The notes under the pieces were generated by a model. It saw nothing but the letters and a program-made list of their open reading frames with translations. It was not told the DNA's origin and did no database searches. From contig JAULBX010025409.1 of the NCBI GenBank assembly GCA_032358255.1, positions 1 to 61,837 of the forward strand: a stretch of 61,837 nucleotides of DNA, written 5' to 3'. This DNA comes from Heterotrichella gracilis (taxonomy: Eukaryota; Sar; Xanthophyceae; Tribonematales; Xanthonemataceae). A program made the position numbers and the translations under genes. Positions 34,501 to 44,721 of this stretch are shown here, one piece after another (the stretch's first letter is position 1; the number at the start of each line of letters is the position of its first letter).

Positions 34501-35929
34501 AGTGGTGTTTGGCAGCATGCTGATGCGACTGGCAGCAGCAGCTGGCATCCATGGGTGTACATGGCTGACATCGGCCAACTGCATGAGCAGATTGAAGTGG
34601 GCGGCTATGGGATGGTGTGGCGGGTGCAGGTAGGTGGAAACATTAAGCAGGAGGGCAGTTCCTGTCTCTTTGCTCATTACACTTTCCCCTGTGACAGCGT
34701 TTGTAACAAAGCACACTAATGTATTTTCTATTGTGCAGATGGCGGAGATGGACCGCCCGTTGGCCCTCAACCTCTTCATGGGCCCACATGCGGCTGGCAA
34801 CCCCGCCGATGCGCTCCGCAAGGCGGTGTGCACTGCAATGGTTGCCGGCGTCAGCAATCTGATCCAGTTGCGGGCCATCGTGGTGTCGGATGATGGGCTG
34901 GTGCAGGGCTTGCTCATGGAGCTGTACCCGCTGTTGGGGGACAGCCTGTGGAGGTGCGACACGCCCCCTGTATAGCCTGTGTAGCGTGATACTGCATGTG
35001 CATTGACTAAATACTGCATGAATGATGCTATGTAACCAGTTGATTTTCTGTTTTCGACTGAAAAGGTTGGTTTTGAATTTAGATATGCCCACCTCGCCGC
35101 AGCCCCTGACAGTGCTATGCGTGTGTCTGTGCAGAAAGTGCTTGGAGCCTTCGCCCGAGGGACCTCTGCATCGGCTGCGCAACATGCTGGCCTTTGCAGG
35201 CGACATGGCCAGAGCTGTGGCGGCGCTGCACAAGCGGCGCATGGTCCACCTCGACCTCAAGCCAGCCAACATTCTGGGGCGCATGGACCAAAACCGGCCC
35301 TTCCTGGTCATTTCGGACCTGGGGGGGATGCAGCTGGCAGACAAGCATGGAATGGCACGCCCCCTCATGTAAGTCTAGCCATTGCCATACCTCTACATCA
35401 CCCATGCTGTGTGCACGCTGCCTGCTTTTGCGCGTGCCTGTTGTGCGCATGCATGGGCCTATGATGATCGCGTCTGCTCCGTGCCAATTTTCAGACGCCA
35501 TCCTCAGTCCACCTCCTCCAAGCAGATTGCCTCCTCACCCCTCCCTGCCACGCGCCATATCTCACCCCCCTTGTTCTCCCTCCCCACAGGCTCACCATGG
35601 CCAACGCCCCTCCTGAGGCTTCCACACAGGCGGTGGTGCAGGGCTATGCGTTTGACGTGTGGTCGCTGGGCATCATGCTCATAGACATGCTGAAGGAGGC
35701 ACAGAAGGAGCTGCGCAAGGAGCTGCCCAGGGGGATGAAGGTGGCGTGGATGCAGATGGCAGACATGTGCCTCCAGGTGGAGCCTGAGCAGAGGTGCAGC
35801 GCAGGGGAGGTGGTGGAAATGGTGGAGGATATGGGGAGGAACTTGGAGGGGTGGTTGGCCGCCATGGAGAATGAGCAGGCCCAGAGAGGGGCAATTCCCA
35901 TCCCTGTGCCCATCCCAGCTGTGGCATAG
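31567..35929 (+). CDS. Kinase-module array, distal half (modules C and D), frame broken twice
   Basis: Exons: 31567-31723 (the exon acceptor is at 31556 and ATG 31567 is the first possible start), 31828-31917, 32098-32347, 32491-32674, 32838-33047, 33337-33570, 33800-34315, 34447-34629, 34739-34953, 35135-35368 and 35590-35929. Module C shows GVGGYGVVWRA (glycine loop), PLALKLF, HLDLKPANVL, ISDLGG, APPEAS and FDVWSLGVML. Module D repeats these with HLDLKPANIL, ISDLGG and FDVWSLGIML. Lesions: the module C alphaC exon is 210 nt against 215 in A and D (5-nt deletion near 32923), and the module D glycine-loop exon is 183 nt against 184 in C (1-nt deletion near 34549). Module D also has Asn for the VAIK lysine (LALNLF). 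The C-lobe of C and the pre-kinase region of D are fused in one exon without an intron. Either a decaying gene or assembly errors; the kinase family is clear, the pre-kinase region is not recognised. Confidence 0.6.
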
Positions 35930-38830
35930 TGGCAATATATTGCAGGATGGAGGGTTGGAGGGTTTTGGTTTGGGGGCGCATATATGCAGGATGGAGGGTT
36001 TTGGGCAGGGTTTTTGGGGGGCATACGGATTTCATAATATGGTCATCGCAAATGGCCTAGCAGGCGGTATGGCATTGATTTAAAAAAAAAAAGTTGACAA
36101 TAAGCAGGATGGAGGGCCTATTAGGGATTTTGGGGGCGCATGCGGATTTATGGTCATTGCATATGGCCTAGGCAGGATGGCAGCAACTATTCTTTGTAGA
36201 AAAATTTAGGAATGATTTATGACGTATTTTATGACTGGCACTCCTCCTGTGAGCGTCAATCTGCTGAAAACAAGATCTGTCGATTTATAGACAAAATAAG
36301 TATGCCCTACATTCAGTGTGAACCGCTATTTGCACACACACCTCTGCACAAGATTTATGTTCTACTCGGTTTAGGTTGATAATCCTCATTATATGATGGC
36401 ATGATTGCAGACAACATTGAGTTTGATTCCTGTGCACTATTTCCATGTGAATACAAAACAGTTGAAAAGACCCCGCATAAGAGGTTTGATATGTTCCAAC
36501 TGCCGCGTGTGCTGGACGCCAGTGCAGCATGTAATATGACCTTTGCATAAATCAATTCACAGTGACACAGTCTTGTGCATCAGGACCATTTGACAGACGG
36601 CTGCCAGCTAGCAAAATTCTTGCAGGGACTGTCAGGTGAGGGGTGGAATTTCCTAAAAAATCCAAGAAAGCCTAGGGACCAAAAACAGTGGCAAAAGCGG
36701 CATGCAATCACTGCCTACCTCCATTATTGTCTGCTGGACTTTGTGACATAAGCCAGCGGTGTGATAAAGAAACAGGACATTACACATAACCGGCGTGGTA
36801 CTACAGTCAGGCCCATGTCCATTTGAAATTTACCAGCACAACCTTGACATCCAGATGGGAACCAGTATGGAGGACCCTTGAGGGTTTTCAGCGGCGCAAG
36901 CAAATTCATATAAAGGTCATGCCTTGCGGATGGCCTCCTAGGCGGGATGGCAAAAGATATAGGGATAATCCTGTAAGGAACGGCTACCAGCACATATTGT
37001 TTGTAGGGAGCAATGAAAATATTACATGACCCATACCATGGCTGGCACTCTTGTGAACTTCAGTCGTGGCATTGATACCCATTCCCACATAAACTCCTCC
37101 TCTTGCCAGGAATGTACATATGTGCACTGTGCCACCGCTGGTGGGGACCTCCTACTCAGGATCACCTGCTGCCAGGTTCGCAACAACTTCTTGTGCGCCA
37201 GCCACACATGCATTTGCTTGCACCCAGAGGTGGCGCCAGGTCAGCAGGCCTTGGGATTGGTGCCCAGCAAGGGAGGGGCAGCGGAAATTTTCCTGGAGGG
37301 GCTTTTTCCGTGAATGTGCAGCGGCTGTGCACAGGGGGGGTATGGCTGTCACAGAGATCCCAGGTTTAGGGTTTAGGGTTCGGACTGGGAGGGGGGTAGT
37401 GGCGCCGCTGTGGTGGGGGCTGTGGGGCAGTGACTGATCAAACTGGGGCAGCTGGGCAGTGGGAAGGCATCGCCAAGCGGACTAGCAGGTCTCCCCCCAT
37501 CCCATAGGGCCCGATGGTAGGGCTGGTGCTCTGCCATCCTGGCATTATTTGGGATACTGCACCCGATGCCAGGTGGCATCCCCGGTACGCTGGGGAGCTA
37601 ACCTTGGTGGTGCGCATGTATCTACACCACAGGCCAGCTGCGCTTCTCTTTCCTTCTATTTGAGCAGTGTGGCTTGTCACTGGCTGGGTGGTTGGGTGCA
37701 GCCAGTATCCAAATGGGCACCACCACTGGTACGGACATACCCAGCGCCCTACAGTGCGTGCATTCATGAGACGCAATGGAGCAAAGCCACCACCTTTCTC
37801 AAAGTGCTGTGGGTTTGTCATACTGCTGGCACTACTGGCATGGCATGGCATGCTCCCGGAAGTGTAGGCACTGGTGCCCCTGGCACAGCCCCTTGCAGAA
37901 TTTCAAGGTAGCGCCAATACCAACTGGGCTGTGCCATACTGAAGTATTGGTATCATGGCTCGGGTTTGTTCCTGCAACCCCTTGCAATATGTACACACAG
38001 GTCTGCTTTTGCCACGACCTGGAGGCTCGACAGCCCAATCCTTCTGACACACTGGGCTTCAGCATGCGCCTGTGTGTTGTCTCAAGCGAAAGGAATCGGC
38101 ACAAATGGCGAAAGCTAAACCTCACAGCTGCTCTTTGGCTGCAGCAAATGGAAGAGTTGTGTATGGGAAGTGTCTGGGCGCTCTGCCGTTACCAACTGCA
38201 TTGTGGTGGTACCCGTCAGTGGCGACTCGCTGGCGGGCTATTCGTCATACCATGTGCGGTTCTTTTTTGCCCAAACCACTTCTTGTACAGAGCGTGGATG
38301 CGACAGTCTGGTATTACCGAAAGGCACAACCTGGTACTCCAAAATGGCATGCCACCAGGCAAATGGCATGCCAACTTGGCACTGCCGCAGGGTGGCACCG
38401 GGCAGGGTCGGTTGCGAAAACCCTAAATTGCGCGCAAGCCTGAGTCAGCGACTGAGCTCAAGCCAAGTCCTCACGCTGGCTCGTCTAGCCCAGCTGTCTT
38501 CAAGCTAAACAGTCGCTCCTGGTGCGCAGAGCTGTTGGGCGACGAAAGACCGCCCTTGAAAGCACCGTTCAGGCGTTGCATCCGGTGATCGCGAATAGCT
38601 TCTCGTCAGTCGTCGAACCTCGCTGCCTGCATGCATGCTCTCTAGCCTTTTCCCGCCCCCCAATGCTGGCTGGGCCGAGGATCACCCCCGTTCCACCCCC
38701 CTGGCGTTACAGACCGTTGATTTTGCCTGGAATTGCAACGCATGCAGCGCTCTACAGCTGTAGTGTGATGTTTCATGGGGGCAATTTCGAATTCGCGGGG
38801 CACCGCCTGTAGCCCGGCCCGGCCTAGCTG
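35930..38830. other. Intergenic region with degenerate GGATGGAGGG repeats
   Basis: The first ~270 bp contain three or four imperfect copies of GCAGGATGGAGGG...GGGGGCGCAT...GGTCAT. An A11 run lies near 36082. TTTAGGG repeats occur at 37364-37380. Open frames such as 37776-38426 show no domain or paired splice sites. The RWP-RK promoter should lie near the right end. Confidence 0.4.
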
Positions 38831-41800
38831 ATGTCCTTACAGGCAGGCTCTGGCGGTGAGCAGCCCAGGAATGAAGTGGGGACCTCCACGGCTGGTGGGG
38901 ACCAGAGGGACCCTCTTGGAACCAAGGACACCTGGCATCAACCTGGGCTGTATCGTGGTGGGTCTGCGTTGCCGCCACATGCCCACACCTCGTCACTGGA
39001 GGCCGTTCAGCGCCTGCAGGAGGGCCGGTCCCTCAAGGAAGGGTTTCAGCCCACTTCAGGTCCCCAGGAGGCGCAGTGGAGGGAGGAGGGCGGTCAACAG
39101 CTGCCATTCCAACGCCACGTGGTGGGGTCGTACCAGGCCAGTGAGGCTATGGAACATGGTGCCCATTTCCAGCGGGAGGTCTCATACCTGACTTCTCAAG
39201 CGCCCTTTGACCGGCTATTTCCCAAGGTACGTATCACAATTGCCGTCCTGAATTTGAGGCTTTGAGTGTAGTAAACGAAGCCTCTTTTTTGAAGTGGGTA
39301 TCAGCGCCCATGAGGCATGCGTTTCAACCTTGTAACCTTGCGACAAGCCGAGCAGGCCAAACTAGGATGCCTGGAAGGCAGTTGTGCATACTAGACCCCA
39401 CCTGCCCAACCTTGCGGTTACTATTTTGCCCAATTCGGGTTGATTTAATGAGGCTACGAGCAGTTTCTTGCCCTTGCTGTTGACCAATTTTGACTCAAAC
39501 AGATATATTGCTTGTGCACCCTGCTTACACGCCTGATGTGCCTGGTCTCAGGCCCAGGATCCCACTGCTGGACCCTCCTCCACCTACATGTCCCAGCACC
39601 CAGCCCTGTGGCACCAGCGCCAGCGGCAGCCATCAGAGGAGGAGGGTGGGGTGGGTGCTGCACCCCCCCACCCCCCACCAGCACAGTCACAGTCACAGGC
39701 GGAGAGCTACCCACCCCCCCGCACCCACACCCACACCCACACCCAAGCAGGACCAGCCTACATCGGGGGTGTGGAAGAACTGAGCACCGACCTGCGCACG
39801 GGGCTGATGCAGATGAACCACCTCATGATGGCGCGCAACAGGCAGTCCCAGGAGGCACTCCTGGCCGAACTGCTCACACGCGACAGGCCTCAAGCCCCAG
39901 CCCCAACCTCGCGAGGAGGCTATCCAGGCCAGCTGCGCACCTCTGGGAGCGCACCCCCACCCTCCTCATCCCTTGGCGCCTACCCCCAGGGGGTTGCTGC
40001 GGTGCGGTCCTGGAGCTACCAGCATCCCCAGCAGCAGGGCGATAGTCCCCGGTTTGACCCTCAGGGTCTCCTGGACGTCCAGCATCCCCAGCGGCAGGGG
40101 GTCAGTCCCCGTTTTGGCCTACCACGGGGTCCCAGGGAGGTGCAGCCCAGGAGCCTGGGACTGTTGGAACTGTACCACGCTGGGGTTCATGCGGAGCAGG
40201 TGGGGGGGGGTTATTCATTATTCTTATCATTATCCTCAACCTACTCCTCACAGTCAAATTTAACCTACTTACATGCCTTCTCCAGAAGTTGAACCTACTT
40301 TATATTGCAATGTCGTTATTGAATATTTTCAAGCCAGCAGTTTGGAATAACATTATTCAACATTGTTTTTGATGTATTGATTCATTATCCCGATTTTTAT
40401 CCAGGTGGGTAGTCCCCTGTGGCAGCAAGGCCAGGGTGGTGCGGTGTTCCAACCAGTAAGTCGCGATGATGGCCCGCCGCAGGGGCTGGCGTATGCCCCC
40501 GCCCCCCCCTCGCAGCCCTACGGCGGCTATCCCCCTGGCTACCCCCGCCAAAACCCTTCCGAGGGGCACGGCGAGGCCTGGCAAGGGGGGGTGTTGCATG
40601 GCGAGGGGGAGGGGAGGGGGCCAGCACCCCACCATGGCATGGCGCCCCACAGGCAGCACCACCATCAGGATACCCACCAGCCCCCTCCACAGCAGCACCA
40701 GCCACCTCACCTGCCCCCACCCCAGCAGCAAGCTGGTGGGTATGGACCTCTGGCGGCCTGGCAGGGCGGGCCAGTGAGCCGCCACCCCTCGGGCCCCCAC
40801 CACCCACCACCCACCACATCGCAGCCGCAGCCACAGCCGCCGCAGCAGGCGCAGGCGCAGCAGCCCGCCGTGTGGCGCAACCCCGTGGCCTATCTCCAGA
40901 ACTGGATGAGCAGCGGCGCTACCACACCCTTTGATAGGGTTCGCGCGCAGGGCGACTGGGCGCCGGATCAGGTCAGTGGTTGATGGGGTGCAATGGGCGG
41001 GTCTCCAAGCTTGTAGTAAAGGCTACCCAGTGCATTTGCGAGGTTCTATTCTCTGCCTCTAGAGCTTGGGGCTGCGTTCTCCTTGCTGCCCTGAATGCAG
41101 AATTTGCCCCATAGCTCATTTTGATGACGCCTCATGCACGGCATGCCATGGCCTGGCCTGCCCTGGCCTGGCTTGGCGTTTCATGGCATAGGCAGAGGCG
41201 AGGCATGGCGTGGCATGGCGGCACTCAATGAGTATTGAAGGTTTCATTTTACATATGCACAGCTGCCATGGACATCCTGCCCCCAGTGCGGACGGGTTTG
41301 TACTGTTTGGGCTAGGGTTAAAATGCGCTTATATAGAGTGAAAAAATCATTACGGGAAGGCTTTCTAGTAAGATGTGCATATAAGAACCCACTGATCACT
41401 GTATGCTGGAGAATTATGCATAACTTTGTGTCACGTCCCCATACGGGTACTAACTACCCTCCCCCCCCGCGCAGGTGAGCCGCCAGCCCGCCTCGTGGCT
41501 GCCCCCGCCCGACAAGCGCAGCGGCAGCAGCACGATGTCAGTGGACACCATGCTGCCCTCGCTGCGGGATTCGGGCCACATGTCGGGGCACGACTCGGGT
41601 CACATGGCCATGGCGGGATCGGGGCTGGGGCCATCGCGGCGCGAGACATCCGACGGGGTCCAAATGTCCCTGCATGGCTCGGGGTACCTTGCGCAGGGGG
41701 ATTCTGGTCCGATGGCGATGCATTTGTCCGGCCAGATGCCTGGGTATGAGGAGGGGGGGCAGCGGGAATACGCGACCCTCCACCGCCACCCCGGGCTGGT

Positions 41801-44721
41801 GGCGGGCGATGCGGCGCCCCAGCACCCTTCCCCGGGGCGCCCCAACCCTTCCCTGGGGCGCCCCAACCCTTCCCTGGGGTTTTCCTCTGAGGAGGGGGCG
41901 CCCTCCCCAGGCCACGCGCCCCCCCCGCAGCCCCTGGCTGCCCGCCGCCTGTCCGGCACCTCCCACAAGCACAGTGACATGGATGTGGATCCCGGGGGTG
42001 CGGGGGCGGAGGTGGCGGCCGAGTCGCAGCCCCGGGTTGCCAAGAAGGCGCGCAGCATGCGCCAGAAGCAGGCGCGCACCAGCATGGACCACATCACCAT
42101 AGAGTACCTGGAGGAGAATGGCTACTTTGACATGCCCATCGCGGTAGGTGCCGGGTGTTTGCATGTTTTCCAGCAGGCCAGCTAGAGTGTTGTTACCCTT
42201 GCAGAGGTGTTACGACAGGCTGCGCAAGGTGGCTGGCCTGTCTTGCAATGTAAAGTACTAAGGTTGTTTACCACCATGGACCACAATATCTGTCGCTTTC
42301 TTGGAGCAGAACGGTACTTTGACATGCCCACCCACCGCAAGCAGTGCTGGTTAGTTGCATGTACCACGAGGTTAGGTGCTGCTTGGCGCCGATGTGCAAG
42401 ACTGAGTGCTAATTCGGCTGTATTGCTGGAATGCATGTAACTAACTTAACGTTTGCCGCACGCACCCTTAGAACCCTTGCGCGTCCCATCCAATAAACCC
42501 CTCCTTTCCACTCCCCGCAGGCTGCCTCTGAGCACATCGGCGTTGCCCTGACCACCCTCAAGAAGCACTGCAGGGACATCCAGGTGGCGCGCTGGCCGTT
42601 CCGCAAGCGCAAGTCCCTCAACAACCTGGTCAACCTCATCAACAGCCTGCAGGCGTTCGCTAGCCAGAACGCGGTGAGGACATGGAGGGTTTAGGGTTTA
42701 CTGTTGAGGGTTGAGGGTTCAAAATACATGGTGAACAGGCTGCAGGCATTTGCGAGCCACAACTCGGTGAGGACATGCAGGGTTTAGGGGTTTTCTGACT
42801 AGGGTATAGGTTTTAGGGTCATCAGGCTGCAGGCGTTTGCAAGCTGCAACTGGGTGAGGACATGGAGGATTTAGGTTTACAGTTTAGGGTCAACACCATG
42901 CATGCATTTACTAGTAACAGCTCTGTGAGGACATGGAGGGTTTCCTGTGTAGGGTTTACTTTATAGGGTCAACAGCCTGCAGGCATTTGCAAGCCACAAC
43001 TGGGTGAGGGCCTGGGGTACAAATTACAATTCCTAAACAATCAGGGAGTGCAATTGTCCGGAGTAGGGGCACAGCTGAGCAAGCATGGGGGCCACATGCT
43101 CACAAATGGGCGTCAACTGGGCAAAATCCCCCACTGCCACTGTGCTGGCGCTTTCTCTAAGAGAGCGAGCTCGGTGGCTATTGGGGATTTTGCCAGCTGA
43201 CGCCCATTGGTGATTGTGTGACCTCGCAGGCTGGCGGGGTGGCAGCACCAGAGTGCATGGCGGTTACAGGGCCTTCATTTGGGGGTGGAATTTTAGGGTG
43301 CAAGCCCCGGATCCCTATGGTGTTTGATATAGCTGTAGGGTTCAGTCCCTGAATGAACACCCTACAGGTGTGGCGCTGCGGCAGCGTGGTGGTGTGGTCC
43401 ATGTGAAGGCGGGGCATGGCTAGGGCTTGGGGGTGGCCATGGAGGGTTTAAGTTTAAGGTGGGAGTGGACTTTGGGTCCCCTTCCTCACTACTGTACCCC
43501 TGGCGCGTGCAACTCAGCGCGTGAACAGCCCTTACCCGCCCGCATGAGACTTGTTCCTATGACTTGGACATGCTATGAACATGCTCATCAGGGAGTGCCA
43601 GAACCTTATACCCTAGCCAAGGGTGTTACTTATCGCCTGGCACCCACCCCTTCCTGCAGGAGGCTCGCTCCGATGACATGAACGTGTTGATCAGGGAGTG
43701 CGAGAGCATCAACACCTCGATAGAGAGGTACAAGGCGGAGAGGGACCAGGTGAGGGGGCGGGGGGGGGGCAACGGCACAAAATATGACGCACATTTTGTG
43801 CACTGGGGGAAATGTGCATGCCGTTTTGCGCATGTACCATGTGCCATGAATGTCCCATGTGCATCCATGTGCGTTGCTCCTGGCATGTATGTTGAGTGCT
43901 ACTTGGCAGAGAGGGCTCAATGGCTGGTGTTGCAATGTAGTCACATGCAAATATTTGAAAGCATGTTTTATTTGTTTCAGATCTACCGCTCCCCCAACCT
44001 GCCTCCCGATGTGGACAGCTTCCGCCAGAAGGTGTTTGCGATACGATCAAAGCTGAAGAAGAGGGTCAGAGGTGGGTTGAAGGGGGACGATTCCCAGTAT
44101 CCCTTGTAGGCGGGGTTTAGGGTTTGCGATACGGTCAAAGGTGAAGAAGCGGGTCAGAGGTGGGTGTGGGGGGGCATCTCCGTTGTTCCTTTTAGGGCAG
44201 GATTTAGGGTTAAGGGTTTTCAATACGGTCAAAGCTAAAGAAGAGGGTCAGAGGTGGGTGTGGGGGGGCCATTTTAGGTAATTCCTTTTAGGGCAGGGTT
44301 TAGATATTAGGGTGATCGATACGGTCAAAGCTGAAGAAGAGGGTCAGAGGTGGGTGGAGAGGGGTTAGGGCATTCCCAGTACCCCTGTTAGGGCAGGCCT
44401 GCTGTCTGGCTGTTGATTCTGCATGTAACTAAGTGGCTTGTTGGGCCAACATCCTGTAATTTGCATCTGACTCTTTACATCGTCCTGCTTCATTTCTGCA
44501 TGGTATACCATTTGTTGAAGTCCACAGTAGCATTGATGTGATCTCAGGATTTTCTGTAATCCCTGTTATTGTTGCCAACATGCCGTTCTCACCACCGGCC
44601 ATGTGCTCCTTTCCTGTCAGGTGCCAAGACAGAGCGCGAGCTGGGGGAGCAAACCCTGCTGGAGCTTCTGGAGGAGTATTCAAACGCAGAGAGCTCAATA
44701 GGGAATGACCAAACCAGCTGA
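38831..44721 (+). CDS. RWP-RK domain transcription factor
   Basis: Eight exons: 38831-39226, 39552-40199, 40405-40971, 41475-42143, 42521-42673, 43660-43749, 43981-44071 and 44621-44721 (904 aa). The first ~700 residues are low-complexity, rich in Gln, Pro, Gly, His and Ser, with PNPSLGRPNPSLG repeats and a DSGHM-type repeat. A basic segment (VAKKARSMRQKQ) precedes the RWP-RK domain. That domain is split by an intron and reads ITIEYLEENGYFDMPI, then AASEHIGVALTTLKKHCRD and RWPFRKRKSLNNLVNLI. Charged, coiled-coil-like exons follow (NVLIRECESINTSIERYKAE and FRQKVFAIRSKLKKRVRG), then an acidic C-terminus. RWP-RK proteins are nuclear DNA-binding regulators, in green algae often of nitrogen response or gamete/mating functions. 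No GAF or PB1 domain is visible, which argues against a full NIN-like protein. The target is unknown. Confidence 0.9.
41824..41880 (+). repeat. Short coding tandem repeat (GRPNPSL) in RWP-RK protein
   Basis: CCTGGGGCGCCCCAACCCTT units, slightly varied, encode SPGRPNPSLGRPNPSLG inside exon 4 of the RWP-RK gene. Confidence 0.7.
42268..42340 (+). repeat. Exon shadow of RWP-RK exon 4 end
   Basis: A degraded copy of the ATGGACCACATCACC...TACTTTGACATGCCCATC segment (real 42079-42140) keeps TACTTTGACATGCCCA but has lost the reading frame. It sits in the intron just downstream of the real exon. Confidence 0.7.
42640..43018 (+). repeat. Five-copy tandem array of exon end + donor + TTTAGGG-like tract
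   Basis: The end of the RWP-RK exon (CTGCAGGCGTTCGCTAGCCAGAACGCG, then GTGAGGACATGGAGGG) recurs four more times downstream, near 42740, 42825, 42900 and 42975. Each copy keeps a GTGAGG-like donor (one is TGTGAGG), and most are followed by GGTTTAGGG or TAGGGTTT. The period is roughly 75-90 bp. Confidence 0.85.
43571..43607 (+). repeat. Exon shadow of RWP-RK exon 6
   Basis: A copy of the DDMNVLIRECES-encoding segment (real near 43671-43710), with ATGAACATGCTCATCAGGGAGTGCC, lies about 100 bp upstream. Confidence 0.65.
44029..44362 (+). repeat. Four-copy tandem array of exon 7 end + donor
   Basis: The exon end GATACGATCAAAGCTGAAGA...GTCAGAG with donor GTGGGT recurs three more times, at about 44128, 44222 and 44318 (periods 88, 94 and 96 bp). 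Each copy is followed by TTAGGGCAGG and usually by TTTAGGGT. All copies keep AGAGGTGGGT, so each could in principle act as a donor. Confidence 0.85.

Noticed and set aside
34643..35368. 241-codon minus-strand open frame
   Set aside because: It lies antisense across two module D exons and their introns with clear kinase motifs on the plus strand.
37776..38426. 216-codon open frame between kinase array and RWP-RK gene
   Set aside because: Other frames over the same stretch are similarly open, no domain is visible, and no splice sites give continuity.
42640..44362. CRISPR-like regularly spaced repeats
   Set aside because: Units are imperfect copies of an exon end and donor within an intron-rich eukaryotic gene. 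There are no uniform repeats with unique spacers and no cas genes.
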